From Syntrophomonadaceae bacterium (GTDB lineage: Bacteria; Bacillota; DSM-12270; Thermacetogeniales; Thermacetogeniaceae): a stretch of 40,027 nucleotides of DNA. Below, piece after piece: positions 31,605 to 40,027 of the stretch. Every line of letters starts with the position of its first letter. Position 1 is the first letter of the stretch. The notes beneath the pieces are model-generated. The model was not told where the DNA came from. It ran no database searches and worked only from the letters and a program-made list of their open reading frames with translations. The translations under genes were made by a program, and so were the position numbers. The DNA is taken from the NCBI GenBank assembly GCA_012840405.1, contig DULM01000149.1, forward strand, positions 1 to 40,027, read 5' to 3'.

Positions 31605-32948
31605 CTATACTGCCAGTCTCTCCTGATAGGGTGTCATACTTGTTCTGCCCGGCAGCAAGCCGGCTTCTTCCAGCATCATCTCAGCAAATACCCCATAGCC
31701 CTTGGCAGGGTCATTAACCAATACATGGGTCACCGCACCCACCAATTTCCCTTCCTGAATTATGGGACTTCCGCTCATCCCTTGAATGATGCCGCCTGTC
31801 CGGCGCAGAAGGTCCGGGTCAGTGACCTTGATGATCATAGATTTCCCATCAGCCCGTGGTCTGGGAAAAACAGTTTCAATGTTTACTTTAAAAGCTTCAA
31901 TGGTACGATTATTGATAACGGTGAGCATAATTGCTGGCCCTTCTTTAACCTGGTAACTCATGGCCACCGAAATCGGTTCTGGGAATAAGGGATTGGTCAC
32001 TCCCTGCTGTAAACGGCCAAATATTCCGTATGTGGTGTTCTTACTTATTTTCCCTGAAATATCATTTCCACCGAAGAAGCCAATTTTTTCGCCGATTTTA
32101 CCCCGTTCACCCTTTTGGATTGCCTGCACAACAGCAGAAACAACCCTGCCATCTTGAAAGACCATGGAATCCTCCGGGCCAGAAGTAGTGATCATATGCC
32201 CCAATGCTCCAAATTTTTTTGTTTTGGGTTCGACAAAAGTAAGGGTGCCTACACCGGCAGCAGCATCACGCACCAGAAGTCCGATGCGGTAGCGCCCGGT
32301 TTCACCACAGAACTGGGGTCTTATTTTTACTTCGCTAACCTTTCCCTTGTATTTGATCTTAAGCCTGATCTGTTTTTTCTTTCTGGCCTCTTGATCGATC
32401 AAATAGCTTAACTGGCTATCACTCTGTACCGCTGTACCCTCAACTTTCAAAATAACCGTTCCCGGCTTAAGACCAGCATCCTTACCGGGTGATACTTTGC
32501 TGCCATCCTGCAGTGTAATCTGAGAGTAACCCATCACCATAACACCCTCTGCGTTGAGTAGGACACCGATAGAGTGGCCTCCCACCATCACTTTTATAGG
32601 GGATACCACCTGCAGGGTAACTTTTTTGAAAGGGATCACACCAAAAAGGCGCAAATAGAGGTTGATATTCCCTGGAACATCAGCGATCAGAGAGTCATTC
32701 TGCTGCAGGATTTTCTGATTTGACCCATCCTGTAATTTTAGCTTTTCTTCCCCTTCAAGCACCAGAGCAGTAAGCTTCTCTGATAAATAAGCTGGGAAAA
32801 GATTTTCCAGGGCCACTCTATCCCCCACATTAACCCGCAGATGTGCCGGATTGGAAGCAGCAAATTGAACCAGGATTAGATAGCTTGATACTGTGAAAAT
32901 TACAAAGAAAAAAAGACCAATTATCCTTTTTAGGTTTGTGGTCTTAAT
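31605..32948 (-). CDS. spoIVB: SpoIVB signalling serine peptidase
   Basis: S55-family peptidase with a PDZ domain. From the GTG at 32828 it would have 407 residues and no membrane anchor. The same frame stays open upstream to an ATT at 32948 that has AGGAG 10 nt before it, adding 40 residues with a transmembrane helix (IIGLFFFVIFTVSSYLILV), as SpoIVB proteins have, so I extend it to 447. The PDZ domain is about residues 140-230. Catalytic His is in FGALGHMIT and Ser in QGMSGSPII. SpoIVB is secreted by the forespore and triggers pro-sigma-K processing in the mother cell. It lies between recN and spo0A, the classic place. The start codon is the only unusual point. Confidence 0.95.
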   Translation of the reverse strand: MKTTNLKRIIGLFFFVIFTVSSYLILVQFAASNPAHLRVNVGDRVALENLFPAYLSEKLTALVLEGEEKLKLQDGSNQKILQQNDSLIADVPGNINLYLRLFGVIPFKKVTLQVVSPIKVMVGGHSIGVLLNAEGVMVMGYSQITLQDGSKVSPGKDAGLKPGTVILKVEGTAVQSDSQLSYLIDQEARKKKQIRLKIKYKGKVSEVKIRPQFCGETGRYRIGLLVRDAAAGVGTLTFVEPKTKKFGALGHMITTSGPEDSMVFQDGRVVSAVVQAIQKGERGKIGEKIGFFGGNDISGKISKNTTYGIFGRLQQGVTNPLFPEPISVAMSYQVKEGPAIMLTVINNRTIEAFKVNIETVFPRPRADGKSMIIKVTDPDLLRRTGGIIQGMSGSPIIQEGKLVGAVTHVLVNDPAKGYGVFAEMMLEEAGLLPGRTSMTPYQERLAV

Positions 32949-33036
32949 CTTGCTTCAACTCCTGTGTGATCTCCTGGTCACACTCTTCCTCCGCAATTGT
33001 TAAAATAACCTTTTCTTAAAATCTTTATACCCTGAA

Positions 33037-34722
33037 TTATCCCTCCTCTCTAAATTTTAAAATCTGCCGGGCATGATTCAGTGTTGCCTCTTCATCTGCT
33101 GTACCGCCCAGCATGCGCACAATCTCAGTTACCCTCTCATCAGATTGGAGTTGTTTTACATTAATCCTTGTTTTTCCACCAGCAGCGCTTTTGCTTATAT
33201 AAAAATGGGTCTGTGCCCGCCCAGCTATATGTGGGGCATGGGTCACACAGATAACCTGTTTGTTCTGTGCAGCATAATAGAGCCGTTCAGCCACTGCTTG
33301 TAATGTCAATCCACCGATCCCAGCATCAATTTCGTCAAAGATCAGTGTGGGAATTTGATCATTATCCGCCAGAACCACCTTTAATGCCAGCATCACCCGG
33401 GACATTTCTCCACCTGAAGCAATTTTGGACAGGGGTTTCAGCGGTTCCCCGGGGTTGGCACTGAACAGAAACTCCAAAATATCATAACCTGCAGCTGTTG
33501 GTTCAGCTGACCGGCTAAAACCTACCTCCAAACGGGCATTTTCCAAACCCAGGGTGCGCAGTTCAGCAGCCACAGCTTCGCTCAGCAAGTGCGCCCCTTC
33601 CTGCCGCATAGCACTCAGCCTGCCGGCTTCTTCTTCATATCTCTCCAATGTTTCTCTTAATTCAGCTTCAAGCTGCTCTTTGCGCTGTGCTGCGCCCTCC
33701 AACCTTTCCATCTCCGCTGCTGCTTCCTCCCGAAAGGCGCAGACCTCTTTGAGGGAAGCACCATATTTGCGCATCAGATCATGGAGAGCGAAAAGCCTTT
33801 CCTCAACATTCCGGGCGTGATCCGGATCAAAATTCAACTGTTCCCTGTAGGAACGAAGCTTAGCAATGATATCCTCTAAACGATATAAAAGATCCTCGAT
33901 AGATGAAGCGAGTTCCTCCACTGATTTGTCGATACGGGCTATTTCCCGGATCTTTGCTGCGGCTTCTCCCAGTTGATCATAAGCGGGAGGGATCCCTTCG
34001 CCATCTGATAACTGTTCAATTGCTTCCTGTACAAAAACTGCTAATTTTTCACCATAGCGCAGGCGCTCCCTTTCTTCACGCAGTTGTTCCTCTTCTCCGG
34101 GAACGGGATTGACCTGGTCGATCTCCTGCAGGGCAAAGCTCAAGTAATCCAAACGGCGCTCTATTTCATTTTCGCTCAACTGCTGCTGCTTCTGCTCTTT
34201 TTTCAGCTGCATCAACTGTTTATATAATTCAGCCACTAGCTCTCTCTGCTCCAACACCTGAGAACCGCAATAGCGGTCCACCAGTTCCCTGTGCTCACTG
34301 ATCCGCAATAGTGATTGGTGCTCATGCTGGCCGTGAATATCCACCAAATACTCCCCAAAGGGCCGGTACATGCTGAGGGGAACAGCCCGTCCATTGACAC
34401 GGCAAATACTCCTCCCCTCAACACTTATCTCCCTGGTCAGCAGTAGAGTATGGTCTTCACTTACCGGTAACCCTAGAGAAAGCAGTTTTTCTTCAACCCA
34501 GGGACAGCGGCTATAGTCAAAAAGGCCCTCTACCTGTGCTTTTTCCGCACCCTTTCTCACCAGGTCGCTGGAAGCCCGCATCCCCACCAGCAGATTCATA
34601 GCATCTACTATAATTGACTTACCTGCACCTGTTTCTCCGGTAAGCACATTCAATTGGGGCCCGAACATCAGCTCAACATTTTCAATCAATGCAAAATCCC
34701 GGATCACAAGCTGAATCAGCAT
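33037..34722 (-). CDS. recN: DNA repair protein RecN
   Basis: SMC-like ATPase of 561 residues for double-strand-break repair. Walker A is NVLTGETGAGKSIIVDA at the N-terminus; the signature SKIASGGEMSRVMLALKVVL and Walker B TLIFDEIDAGIGG are near the C-terminus. Between them are long coiled coils (for example QLMQLKKEQKQQQLSENEI and the EEAAAEMERLEGAAQRKEQ region). Complete in length. It begins 9 bp after argR and ends 88 bp before the extended spoIVB start, in the standard argR-recN-spoIVB-spo0A order. Confidence 0.97.
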   Translation of the reverse strand: MLIQLVIRDFALIENVELMFGPQLNVLTGETGAGKSIIVDAMNLLVGMRASSDLVRKGAEKAQVEGLFDYSRCPWVEEKLLSLGLPVSEDHTLLLTREISVEGRSICRVNGRAVPLSMYRPFGEYLVDIHGQHEHQSLLRISEHRELVDRYCGSQVLEQRELVAELYKQLMQLKKEQKQQQLSENEIERRLDYLSFALQEIDQVNPVPGEEEQLREERERLRYGEKLAVFVQEAIEQLSDGEGIPPAYDQLGEAAAKIREIARIDKSVEELASSIEDLLYRLEDIIAKLRSYREQLNFDPDHARNVEERLFALHDLMRKYGASLKEVCAFREEAAAEMERLEGAAQRKEQLEAELRETLERYEEEAGRLSAMRQEGAHLLSEAVAAELRTLGLENARLEVGFSRSAEPTAAGYDILEFLFSANPGEPLKPLSKIASGGEMSRVMLALKVVLADNDQIPTLIFDEIDAGIGGLTLQAVAERLYYAAQNKQVICVTHAPHIAGRAQTHFYISKSAAGGKTRINVKQLQSDERVTEIVRMLGGTADEEATLNHARQILKFREEG

Positions 34723-34731
34723 AGATAAACC

Positions 34732-35184
34732 TCACTTTAATAACTCTTCCAGCCGGGATACCACCTGGGGAACAGCATCTCGGGGCTTGATGATCATCAA
34801 AATGGTATCATCTCCGGCAATGGTTCCCAGTAATTCCTTCCAACCAACCTGATCCAGGGCAGATGCCACATTATGTGCTGCACCAGGCAAGGTTTTGACC
34901 AGGATCAGATTTTCGCAATCATCAAACTTCACCACATTTTCCCGAAACAAACGGCGCAAACGGTCATGGCCCCGTGGGTGATCAAACTGCTGCGGCCTGG
35001 CATAGCGATAAGAATCAGGCCCTGTCGGTACCTTAACCAACTGTAATTCTTTAATATCCCGTGAAATAGTTGCCTGAGTGGTCTTGATGCCTCTAGCCAA
35101 CAGTTCTTGAGCCAACTGAGACTGGGTGGTCACAGGTTTTTCAGCTATTATTTCTAGTATCGCCTGCTGCCTTAGCGGTTTCAT
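34732..35184 (-). CDS. argR: Arginine repressor ArgR/AhrC
   Basis: A 150-residue regulator. The N-terminal winged helix holds TTQATISRDIKELQLVKV; the C-terminal hexamer and arginine-binding domain holds GAAHNVASALDQ and LGTIAGDDTILMI with the ligand Asp pair. It represses arginine synthesis and may activate catabolism. No arginine genes are in the window, so its targets lie elsewhere; its place next to recN is conserved in Firmicutes. Gaps to neighbours are 9 bp (recN) and 24 bp (nadK). Confidence 0.96.
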   Translation of the reverse strand: MKPLRQQAILEIIAEKPVTTQSQLAQELLARGIKTTQATISRDIKELQLVKVPTGPDSYRYARPQQFDHPRGHDRLRRLFRENVVKFDDCENLILVKTLPGAAHNVASALDQVGWKELLGTIAGDDTILMIIKPRDAVPQVVSRLEELLK

Positions 35185-35208
35185 AGGATACCATAATCCT
35201 CCATATAA

Positions 35209-36060
35209 TTAATTTCCTCCCCGAAATTTTAAGCGCAAAACTTCGGAAAAGGATCTCTTTTTTACCTTGACAAGTTTAGTATAAACATCTGCTTTGCGGA
35301 CCACAACACTATCATTCTTTTTTAAGGGAAATCCCACCTGTCCATCGATGGTGAGCATTACATCACTGCTATTTGTTCTCAAAATAATTCTGATCTCCTG
35401 ATCATCGGATAGAATAAAGGGCCTGGCATTAAGGCTGTGGGGGCAGACCGGTGTGACAATCATTACTTCCAACTGAGGGTTAACAATAGGGCCACCTGCA
35501 GAAAGTGAGTAAGCAGTGGATCCGGTTGGAGAAGCGACAATAAGGCCATCTGCTCGATAGGTTGCTAAATATTCGCTGCCTAAATAGGTTTCCAACTTGA
35601 TAATCCGGGAAATGGGGCCATTGTTGATTACCACATCATTGAGAGCAATAAAATCCTTGAGTGGTGAACCATCACGCAGGACCCTGGCTGCTAGCATCAT
35701 ACGGGACTCGATTTCATAATCATCCTTGATCAGTTTGTTCAAAGCAGGGAAAAGATCAGGTACCTCCAAATCGGTCAAAAATCCCAAATGGCCAAGATTA
35801 ACCCCCAGAATAGGAATCCCTTTTTCAGCAACTTGACGGGCAACCCCTAGGATTGTTCCATCCCCCCCAAGGGTCATGACCAGATCAACATCCTCCTGAA
35901 AATCGATTTCAGGGCAGTCAAAGGAGGACATATACATACTCTCTGTAGATTGAGGGACAACGACCTTTATATCCCTGGCCTTAAACCACTCCATGAGGGA
36001 TTGTAGAAACCTGCCCCTTCTTATTTTGCGCATATTGACAACCAAGCCTACCTGTTTCAT
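35209..36060 (-). CDS. nadK: NAD kinase (second copy, canonical location)
   Basis: A 283-residue NAD kinase with LGGDGTILGVARQ, LGVNLGHLGFLTDLEV, LNDVVINNG and ASPTGSTAYSLSAGGPIVNP. It belongs to the tlyA-nadK-argR-recN group of housekeeping genes and is probably the main enzyme. It differs from the copy at 4107-4937 outside the motifs and at both ends; here the C-terminus is KRSFSEVLRLKFRGGN. The start is ATG 36060, 10 bp after tlyA. Confidence 0.96.
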   Translation of the reverse strand: MKQVGLVVNMRKIRRGRFLQSLMEWFKARDIKVVVPQSTESMYMSSFDCPEIDFQEDVDLVMTLGGDGTILGVARQVAEKGIPILGVNLGHLGFLTDLEVPDLFPALNKLIKDDYEIESRMMLAARVLRDGSPLKDFIALNDVVINNGPISRIIKLETYLGSEYLATYRADGLIVASPTGSTAYSLSAGGPIVNPQLEVMIVTPVCPHSLNARPFILSDDQEIRIILRTNSSDVMLTIDGQVGFPLKKNDSVVVRKADVYTKLVKVKKRSFSEVLRLKFRGGN

Positions 36061-36070
36061 CTCCGCCTCC

Positions 36071-36901
36071 TCAAGTAGACTTGCAGTGCCGATCTAATAA
36101 TACAGAGTGTGCCAAATCAACCACTGCTTCTACATCTTTTTGAAAATCACGCTCTATCCCATCCTGATCGGCCGCAAGCCATAAAAAGAATTCTAAATTG
36201 CCATCTGTTCCGGTAACAGGTGAATAGGTCAACCCTTTATATGAATAACCACACTCCAGGGCCTTTTGGATCACATCAAGGAGAACCTGCCTGTGTACCT
36301 CAGGGTCCCTGATGATACCACCTTTACCCACCTGTTCTGGCCCCGCTTCGAACTGGGGCTTGACCAGTGCAAGCACTTCTCCACTGCTGTGCAGCAGTTC
36401 CCTTACCGGTGAAAGCACCTTTCCCAAAGAGATAAAGGAAAGATCAAGTGTTACCAGATCCACTTTCTCTCCCAGTTGCTCAGGTGTTAAATAGCGAAGG
36501 TTCACCCTTTCCATAACGGTGACACGAGGATCCTGGCGGAGTTCCCAGGCAAGCTGTCCATAACCCACATCAACAGCATACACCCTTTTGGCACCTAGAC
36601 CTAAAAGGCACTGGGTAAAACCACCTGTTGAAGCTCCTGCATCCAGAACCAACCGCCCCTGGACAGGTATTTTGAATTCCTTCAGTGCACCCTCCAGTTT
36701 AAGGCCACCACGGCTCACATAAGGACAGGGATCCTCTTTTACCCTGATCTCCCCCTGGGGGTCCACAAAGGTTCCAGGCTTCTCTATTCTTTTTCCCTCA
36801 TAATAAACCACACCTGCCATCAGGGCACGCCTGGCACGCTCACGGCTTTGGAAAAAGCCCTTTTCCACCAGGAGTTGATCAATGCGTTTCTTCTTACTCA
36901 C
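36071..36901 (-). CDS. tlyA: TlyA family rRNA 2'-O-methyltransferase
   Basis: A 276-residue protein with an N-terminal S4 RNA-binding domain (KKKRIDQLLVEKGFFQSRER) and a C-terminal FtsJ/RrmJ-type methyltransferase domain: YVSRGGLKLEGALKEF, the SAM site LVLDAGASTGGFTQCLLGLG, and VTLDLSFISLGKVL with ALVKPQFEAG carrying the catalytic Asp and Lys. TlyA methylates ribose in 16S and 23S rRNA in mycobacteria; older databases call it hemolysin A. The start is a GTG at 36901, 6 bp after dxs. Confidence 0.94.
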   Translation of the reverse strand: MSKKKRIDQLLVEKGFFQSRERARRALMAGVVYYEGKRIEKPGTFVDPQGEIRVKEDPCPYVSRGGLKLEGALKEFKIPVQGRLVLDAGASTGGFTQCLLGLGAKRVYAVDVGYGQLAWELRQDPRVTVMERVNLRYLTPEQLGEKVDLVTLDLSFISLGKVLSPVRELLHSSGEVLALVKPQFEAGPEQVGKGGIIRDPEVHRQVLLDVIQKALECGYSYKGLTYSPVTGTDGNLEFFLWLAADQDGIERDFQKDVEAVVDLAHSVLLDRHCKST

Positions 36902-36907
36902 TGTGTT

Positions 36908-38770
36908 CTACAACCAGCCCTTCTGCTTAATGAAATTAACAATACCCGCCGCATCCAAGCCCAGATTGCGGCGCAGAATATCAGGTGCACCGTGTTCCAC
37001 AAAACAATCAGGGATACCTATTCTCAGTACCTCACCAGAGAAAGAATGGATTGAGAGCATTTCCAACACTGCACTCCCAAACCCCCCAGCCAGAACATTC
37101 TCCTCCACAGTAATAACCCTTTTCGTCCTGTTGGCCCACTCTAATATCAACCCTTCATCCAGTGGTTTGACGAACCGGCAGTTAATAACTGCCACCTCTT
37201 TTCCGCAAGCAGACATCTGCTCTGCTGCCTCAAGGGCCTGGTAAACAAGGGGGCCAACCGCAAAAATAACCATATCTGACCCCTCCCGGAGCAGTTCCCC
37301 TTGACCCAGCGGGATCTCCCGCTGGTTGTAATCAACCTCCAGCAATGGGCCAGCCCCTCTGGGATAGCGTATAGCCACAGGGCCAGAATAGTTAACTGCA
37401 CTCTTAAGCATGGCAACCAGCTCATTTTGATCCCGGGGCACCATAACGGTCATCCCGGGGATATGCCGCAGATAAGAAAGATCAAAAATTCCCTGATGGG
37501 TCTCTCCGTCCTCTCCCACAATTCCTCCCCGGTCCAGAGCGAAGATCACATGCAGGCCCTGCAAAGCTGTATCATGGATCAGTTGATCATAAGCCCGTTG
37601 CAAAAAAGTAGAGTAAATGGCCACAACCGGAAGACAGCCTGCTCGAGCCAATCCGGCAGCCATGGTCACCGCGTGTTCTTCAGCTATACCCACATCAAAA
37701 AAACGTTGAGGGTACTTCCTGGCAAAATCCCGCAGCCCTGTACCATCAGACATGGCTGCAGTAATGGCTATCATCTGGGGATGTTCTGCAGCCAGATCAA
37801 CAACCGTTTTACCAAATACCTCTGTAAAAGTGGGAGCAGGGCCTTTAGATTTGGGAAGTCCTGTTTTTAGATCAAAAGAGCCAATACCGTGATACTTGTT
37901 AGGATATTGTTCCGCTGGTTTATATCCTTTTCCCTTTATTGTATTTACATGCACTAAAACAGGCCCAGCCAGCATTCTGGCTCTTTCAAAGACATTGATC
38001 AGGTCTTTGATATTATGTCCATCAATAGGCCCTAAATAGGTAAACCCCAATTCCTCAAAAAGCATCCCCGGTACCAGCAGGTATTTCACACTGCCTTTGA
38101 CACGCTCTGCAGCTTTAAACACCCGAGGCCCTATATTGGGTATGCGCTGCAGGACTTCTTTGATCTCCCCTTTACTCCTGTGGTATAAGGGATCGGTCCG
38201 CAGCCTGCTCAAATATCCGGAAAGTGCACCTACATTCCTGGTAATGGACATCTCATTATCATTGAGGACAACGATGAGGCGGGTTCCCAATTGGCCGGTA
38301 TGGTTTAATCCCTCAAAGGCCAATCCCCCGGTTAGTGCCCCATCCCCGATGACTGCGATCACTGAGTGATTTTCACCCTTCAGGTCCCTGGCCAGGGCTA
38401 GGCCTAGGGCAGCTGAAATCGATGTGCTGCTGTGGCCAGTTTCAAAACAGTCGTGAACACTTTCCCCACATTTGGGAAACCCGCTTAAACCCTTATACTG
38501 CCGGAGGGTTTTCATCTGTTCACTCCTGCCGGTGAGAATCTTATGAACATAACTCTGGTGTCCCACATCCCAGATGATCTTATCTCTTGGGGAGTCAAAA
38601 ACATAATGAAGTGCTAACGTAAGTTCCACAACACCCAGGTTTGGAGCCAAATGACCCCCGGTGCGGGATACGATTTCCAGAAGATAATCCCTTATTTCCT
38701 GTGCCAGCATATCCATCTGTTGCAGAGACAGCATCCGGAGATCAGATGGCTGACAGATCTTTTCCAACAT
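36908..38770 (-). CDS. dxs: 1-deoxy-D-xylulose-5-phosphate synthase
   Basis: Transketolase-family enzyme of 620 residues that condenses pyruvate and glyceraldehyde-3-phosphate, the first step of the MEP isoprenoid pathway. The TPP site is [20 protein letters not shown] and VLNDNEMSI; the early [14 protein letters not shown] and [15 protein letters not shown] and the late [17 protein letters not shown] are diagnostic. I take the ATG at 38770 ([11 protein letters not shown], the usual family opening), with AGGTG 9 nt upstream; a GTG four codons earlier overlaps the oapA stop. The oapA-dxs-tlyA-nadK-argR-recN series reads as one long operon and is the usual setting of OLE RNA. Confidence 0.97.
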   Translation of the reverse strand: MLEKICQPSDLRMLSLQQMDMLAQEIRDYLLEIVSRTGGHLAPNLGVVELTLALHYVFDSPRDKIIWDVGHQSYVHKILTGRSEQMKTLRQYKGLSGFPKCGESVHDCFETGHSSTSISAALGLALARDLKGENHSVIAVIGDGALTGGLAFEGLNHTGQLGTRLIVVLNDNEMSITRNVGALSGYLSRLRTDPLYHRSKGEIKEVLQRIPNIGPRVFKAAERVKGSVKYLLVPGMLFEELGFTYLGPIDGHNIKDLINVFERARMLAGPVLVHVNTIKGKGYKPAEQYPNKYHGIGSFDLKTGLPKSKGPAPTFTEVFGKTVVDLAAEHPQMIAITAAMSDGTGLRDFARKYPQRFFDVGIAEEHAVTMAAGLARAGCLPVVAIYSTFLQRAYDQLIHDTALQGLHVIFALDRGGIVGEDGETHQGIFDLSYLRHIPGMTVMVPRDQNELVAMLKSAVNYSGPVAIRYPRGAGPLLEVDYNQREIPLGQGELLREGSDMVIFAVGPLVYQALEAAEQMSACGKEVAVINCRFVKPLDEGLILEWANRTKRVITVEENVLAGGFGSAVLEMLSIHSFSGEVLRIGIPDCFVEHGAPDILRRNLGLDAAGIVNFIKQKGWL

Positions 38771-38778
38771 CAAAAGCT

Positions 38779-39351
38779 TCACCTTTTTCCTTTATTCGAA
38801 AATAGTTCTCGTTTAGTCAATTTTTCTATCCAGGCAATGATCTGCCCGATGCGGAAGATGATCTCTGTTGCCTCATTTAGTGCAATTCCTTTTCCTATCG
38901 CCTTACCCCCTACAGTAAGGGCAGCAACCAATCCGGTCATCACCGTTGTCAGGAGGGTGGTATCCAGCCTGGGGCCAGTTGTCAACAGCCGAAAGACAAT
39001 AGCCACCCCGATTGCACCCCCTACTGTCGCACAAATGTCACCCATCACATCATTACAAATAATTGAAACCTGATCTGCATTTTTGACCAGCTTAACAGCC
39101 TGCCGCGCCCCCCATACCCTGTTGGCAGCACGGGCATTTAAAGGGCTTATTTCCGCAGCTGCAGCAGCAAAACCGATCATATCAAAGAGTACACCGATCA
39201 GTATAATAATCAACAAAAGCAGCAATGCTAATACAAGAGTAGTGATTTTCCCCAGGAAAATATCAGATAAGTAACTGAATAGCAGGCTGAGAACAAATGT
39301 TAATAAAGCATTGCCGAGACCACGGCGCAGCCATCGGTTTTGTTCAGGCAT
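38779..39351 (-). CDS. oapA: OLE RNA-associated membrane protein OapA
   Basis: A 190-residue membrane protein with three to four hydrophobic segments. It has a basic start (NRWLRRG), a first helix region ([13 protein letters not shown]), a second ([20 protein letters not shown]), a DUF21/CNNM-like stretch ([20 protein letters not shown]) and the motif [13 protein letters not shown]. The DxxxD motif (DVMGD) inside a membrane segment is the known mark of OapA. It lacks the CBS domains of true CNNM transporters. Its gene is directly downstream of the candidate OLE RNA and directly upstream of dxs, exactly as in Bacillus halodurans. OapA binds OLE RNA and brings it to the membrane; mutants there are sensitive to ethanol, cold and magnesium. 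The start ATG at 39351 has only a modest GGTGA site. Confidence 0.9.
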   Translation of the reverse strand: MPEQNRWLRRGLGNALLTFVLSLLFSYLSDIFLGKITTLVLALLLLLIIILIGVLFDMIGFAAAAAEISPLNARAANRVWGARQAVKLVKNADQVSIICNDVMGDICATVGGAIGVAIVFRLLTTGPRLDTTLLTTVMTGLVAALTVGGKAIGKGIALNEATEIIFRIGQIIAWIEKLTKRELFSNKGKR

Positions 39352-39382
39352 TCAGGTCACCACGAAATGTTATTAAGAAATA

Positions 39383-40027
39383 GGTTGGGGTAAGGTTTTT
39401 TAACCTCGACCTCCAACCTGATAGATCTCAATGTAACAGGTGGTCTCCTGCTGGGTAAATATTGTGGCTTAGGTCTAGCAGGTTTTCCCAACAAGGAGCC
39501 AGGACGTCGCCGTCCTGGTGGTTTCCCTTTCATCCCTGTTCTGCTTCGTTGCCGAAAGCAGGGCTAGATTACCACTTAGTCCACACTTTAATCCCCAACA
39601 GGAGCTGCTAGGCAGACAGTCTAGGAGATTTCCTCGACGTATTGGCTAGTTTCTAGCCTCTTTTGCAGTGAAGGTTTCAGCCCTGGCTTGCTGTTGCAGG
39701 GCCCTACACCAGCAGGCCATTTTGTTGGCATCCACCATCACCACTCAAGGCAGGCTACACTGCACACAGCACTAATCAGGTACCGCATACAGGTTCAACT
39801 CAAAGCCGTAGTATTACACCACGCACTTGAGCCTCCGCGGAAGAAGGGTCAACGCCTACATGCCATTGTAGATCGCCCTTCATCCTTAACTCCCAGCACA
39901 AGCCCCCGACTGGGCGTCGAAAGCCAGCACCAGGAACTTCATCGATGTGCCCGTGACGGATTTTTAGGCCCGCCTTCGAAACTAGCCGCTACGACTAGAA
40001 TACTGCACCACCTGTCCATCATATCTC
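39383..40027 (-). ncRNA. ole: OLE RNA (ornate large extremophilic RNA), 5' end at or just beyond the window edge
   Basis: About 645 nt without any sizeable reading frame, immediately upstream of oapA, the defining position of OLE RNA (usual size 600-700 nt). ACAGGTGGT (40015-40007) pairs perfectly with ACCACCTGT (39444-39436), closing a domain of about 580 nt. Inside are many stable hairpins: CTACA/TGTAG (39856-39871), GGCTAG-3-CTAGCC (39644-39658), CTGCTTTCG-GCAA-CGAAGCAG with a GNRA loop (39541-39561), and CCAGGAC/GTCCTGG (39499-39518). A further imperfect hairpin at 39383-39418 (GGTTGG...CCAACC) probably marks the 3' end, 31 bp before oapA. Identity rests on gene context, size and dense structure; RF01071 (OLE) is the model to test. 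Confidence 0.85.

Noticed and set aside
32965-33030. A sigma-F/sigma-G promoter for spoIVB (GTATA then GGTTATTTTA)
   Set aside because: The -10 half matches only about half of the consensus, so I do not list it as a feature although such a promoter is expected.
39352-40027. The terminal 676 bp as a decayed transposase, group II intron or rRNA fragment
   Set aside because: No domain V-like hairpin, no reverse-transcriptase or transposase remnant and no rRNA motif; position, pairing of the ends and the neighbouring oapA fit OLE RNA much better.

Overview
The window looks like a chromosomal segment of an anaerobic, endospore-forming Firmicute of the class Clostridia. The evidence is a dense set of sporulation genes (spoVAC-AD-AE, spoIIAA-AB-sigF, dacF, spoIIM, spo0A, spoIVB) in the order long known from Bacillus and Clostridia, redox enzymes typical of fermenters, acetogens or syntrophs, and an OLE RNA/OapA pair, which is mostly found in anaerobic or extremophilic Firmicutes. 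The genus cannot be fixed from sequence reading alone. Almost everything is on the minus strand. The exception is one sigma-54 activator gene and its leader.

Region 1 (1-4937, minus). An NAD kinase is followed by NuoE-like, NuoF/HydB-like and NuoG-N/NfnB-like subunits; the last runs off the left edge. This subunit set matches the Sporomusa-type transhydrogenase StnABC better than a hydrogenase or complex I, and the adjacent NAD kinase fits an NADP(H) role. Region 2 (4938-9475). An NAD(P)-aldehyde dehydrogenase (minus) and a GAF-PAS-AAA+-Fis sigma-54 activator (plus) diverge from an 833-bp intergenic region. That region holds a near-perfect -24/-12 promoter facing aldH and two related structured leader RNAs, one facing each gene. 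Both resemble molybdenum/tungsten-cofactor (Moco/Tuco) riboswitches, and the one facing the activator has a clear antiterminator/terminator platform. This is the most novel-looking circuit in the window.

Region 3 (9476-12528, minus). A three-gene overlapping operon encodes a BadF/HgdC-type [4Fe-4S] ATPase and two HgdB/DUF2229-like partners, with no obvious substrate-enzyme genes. Region 4 (12536-23095, minus). This is the sporulation and nucleoside block: spoVAC-AD-AE, dodecin, spoIIAA-AB-sigF (with a sigma-H promoter), dacF, pyrimidine-nucleoside phosphorylase, deoB, xerD, a YqzK-like membrane protein, spoIIM and a ComB-like protein. Region 5 (23079-30626, minus). EndoQ-like nuclease, NUDIX hydrolase, DUF3866 and an M20-type peptidase are followed by an envelope cluster (MraY-like transferase, GT2, SteB/MctB-like, SteA).

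Region 6 (30698-40027, minus). Spo0A with a sigma-H promoter and 0A box, SpoIVB, RecN, ArgR, a second NAD kinase, TlyA, Dxs, the OLE-associated membrane protein OapA, and about 645 nt of noncoding sequence with long-range pairing that I identify as OLE RNA. No tRNA, rRNA, CRISPR array, insertion sequence or phage gene was seen.
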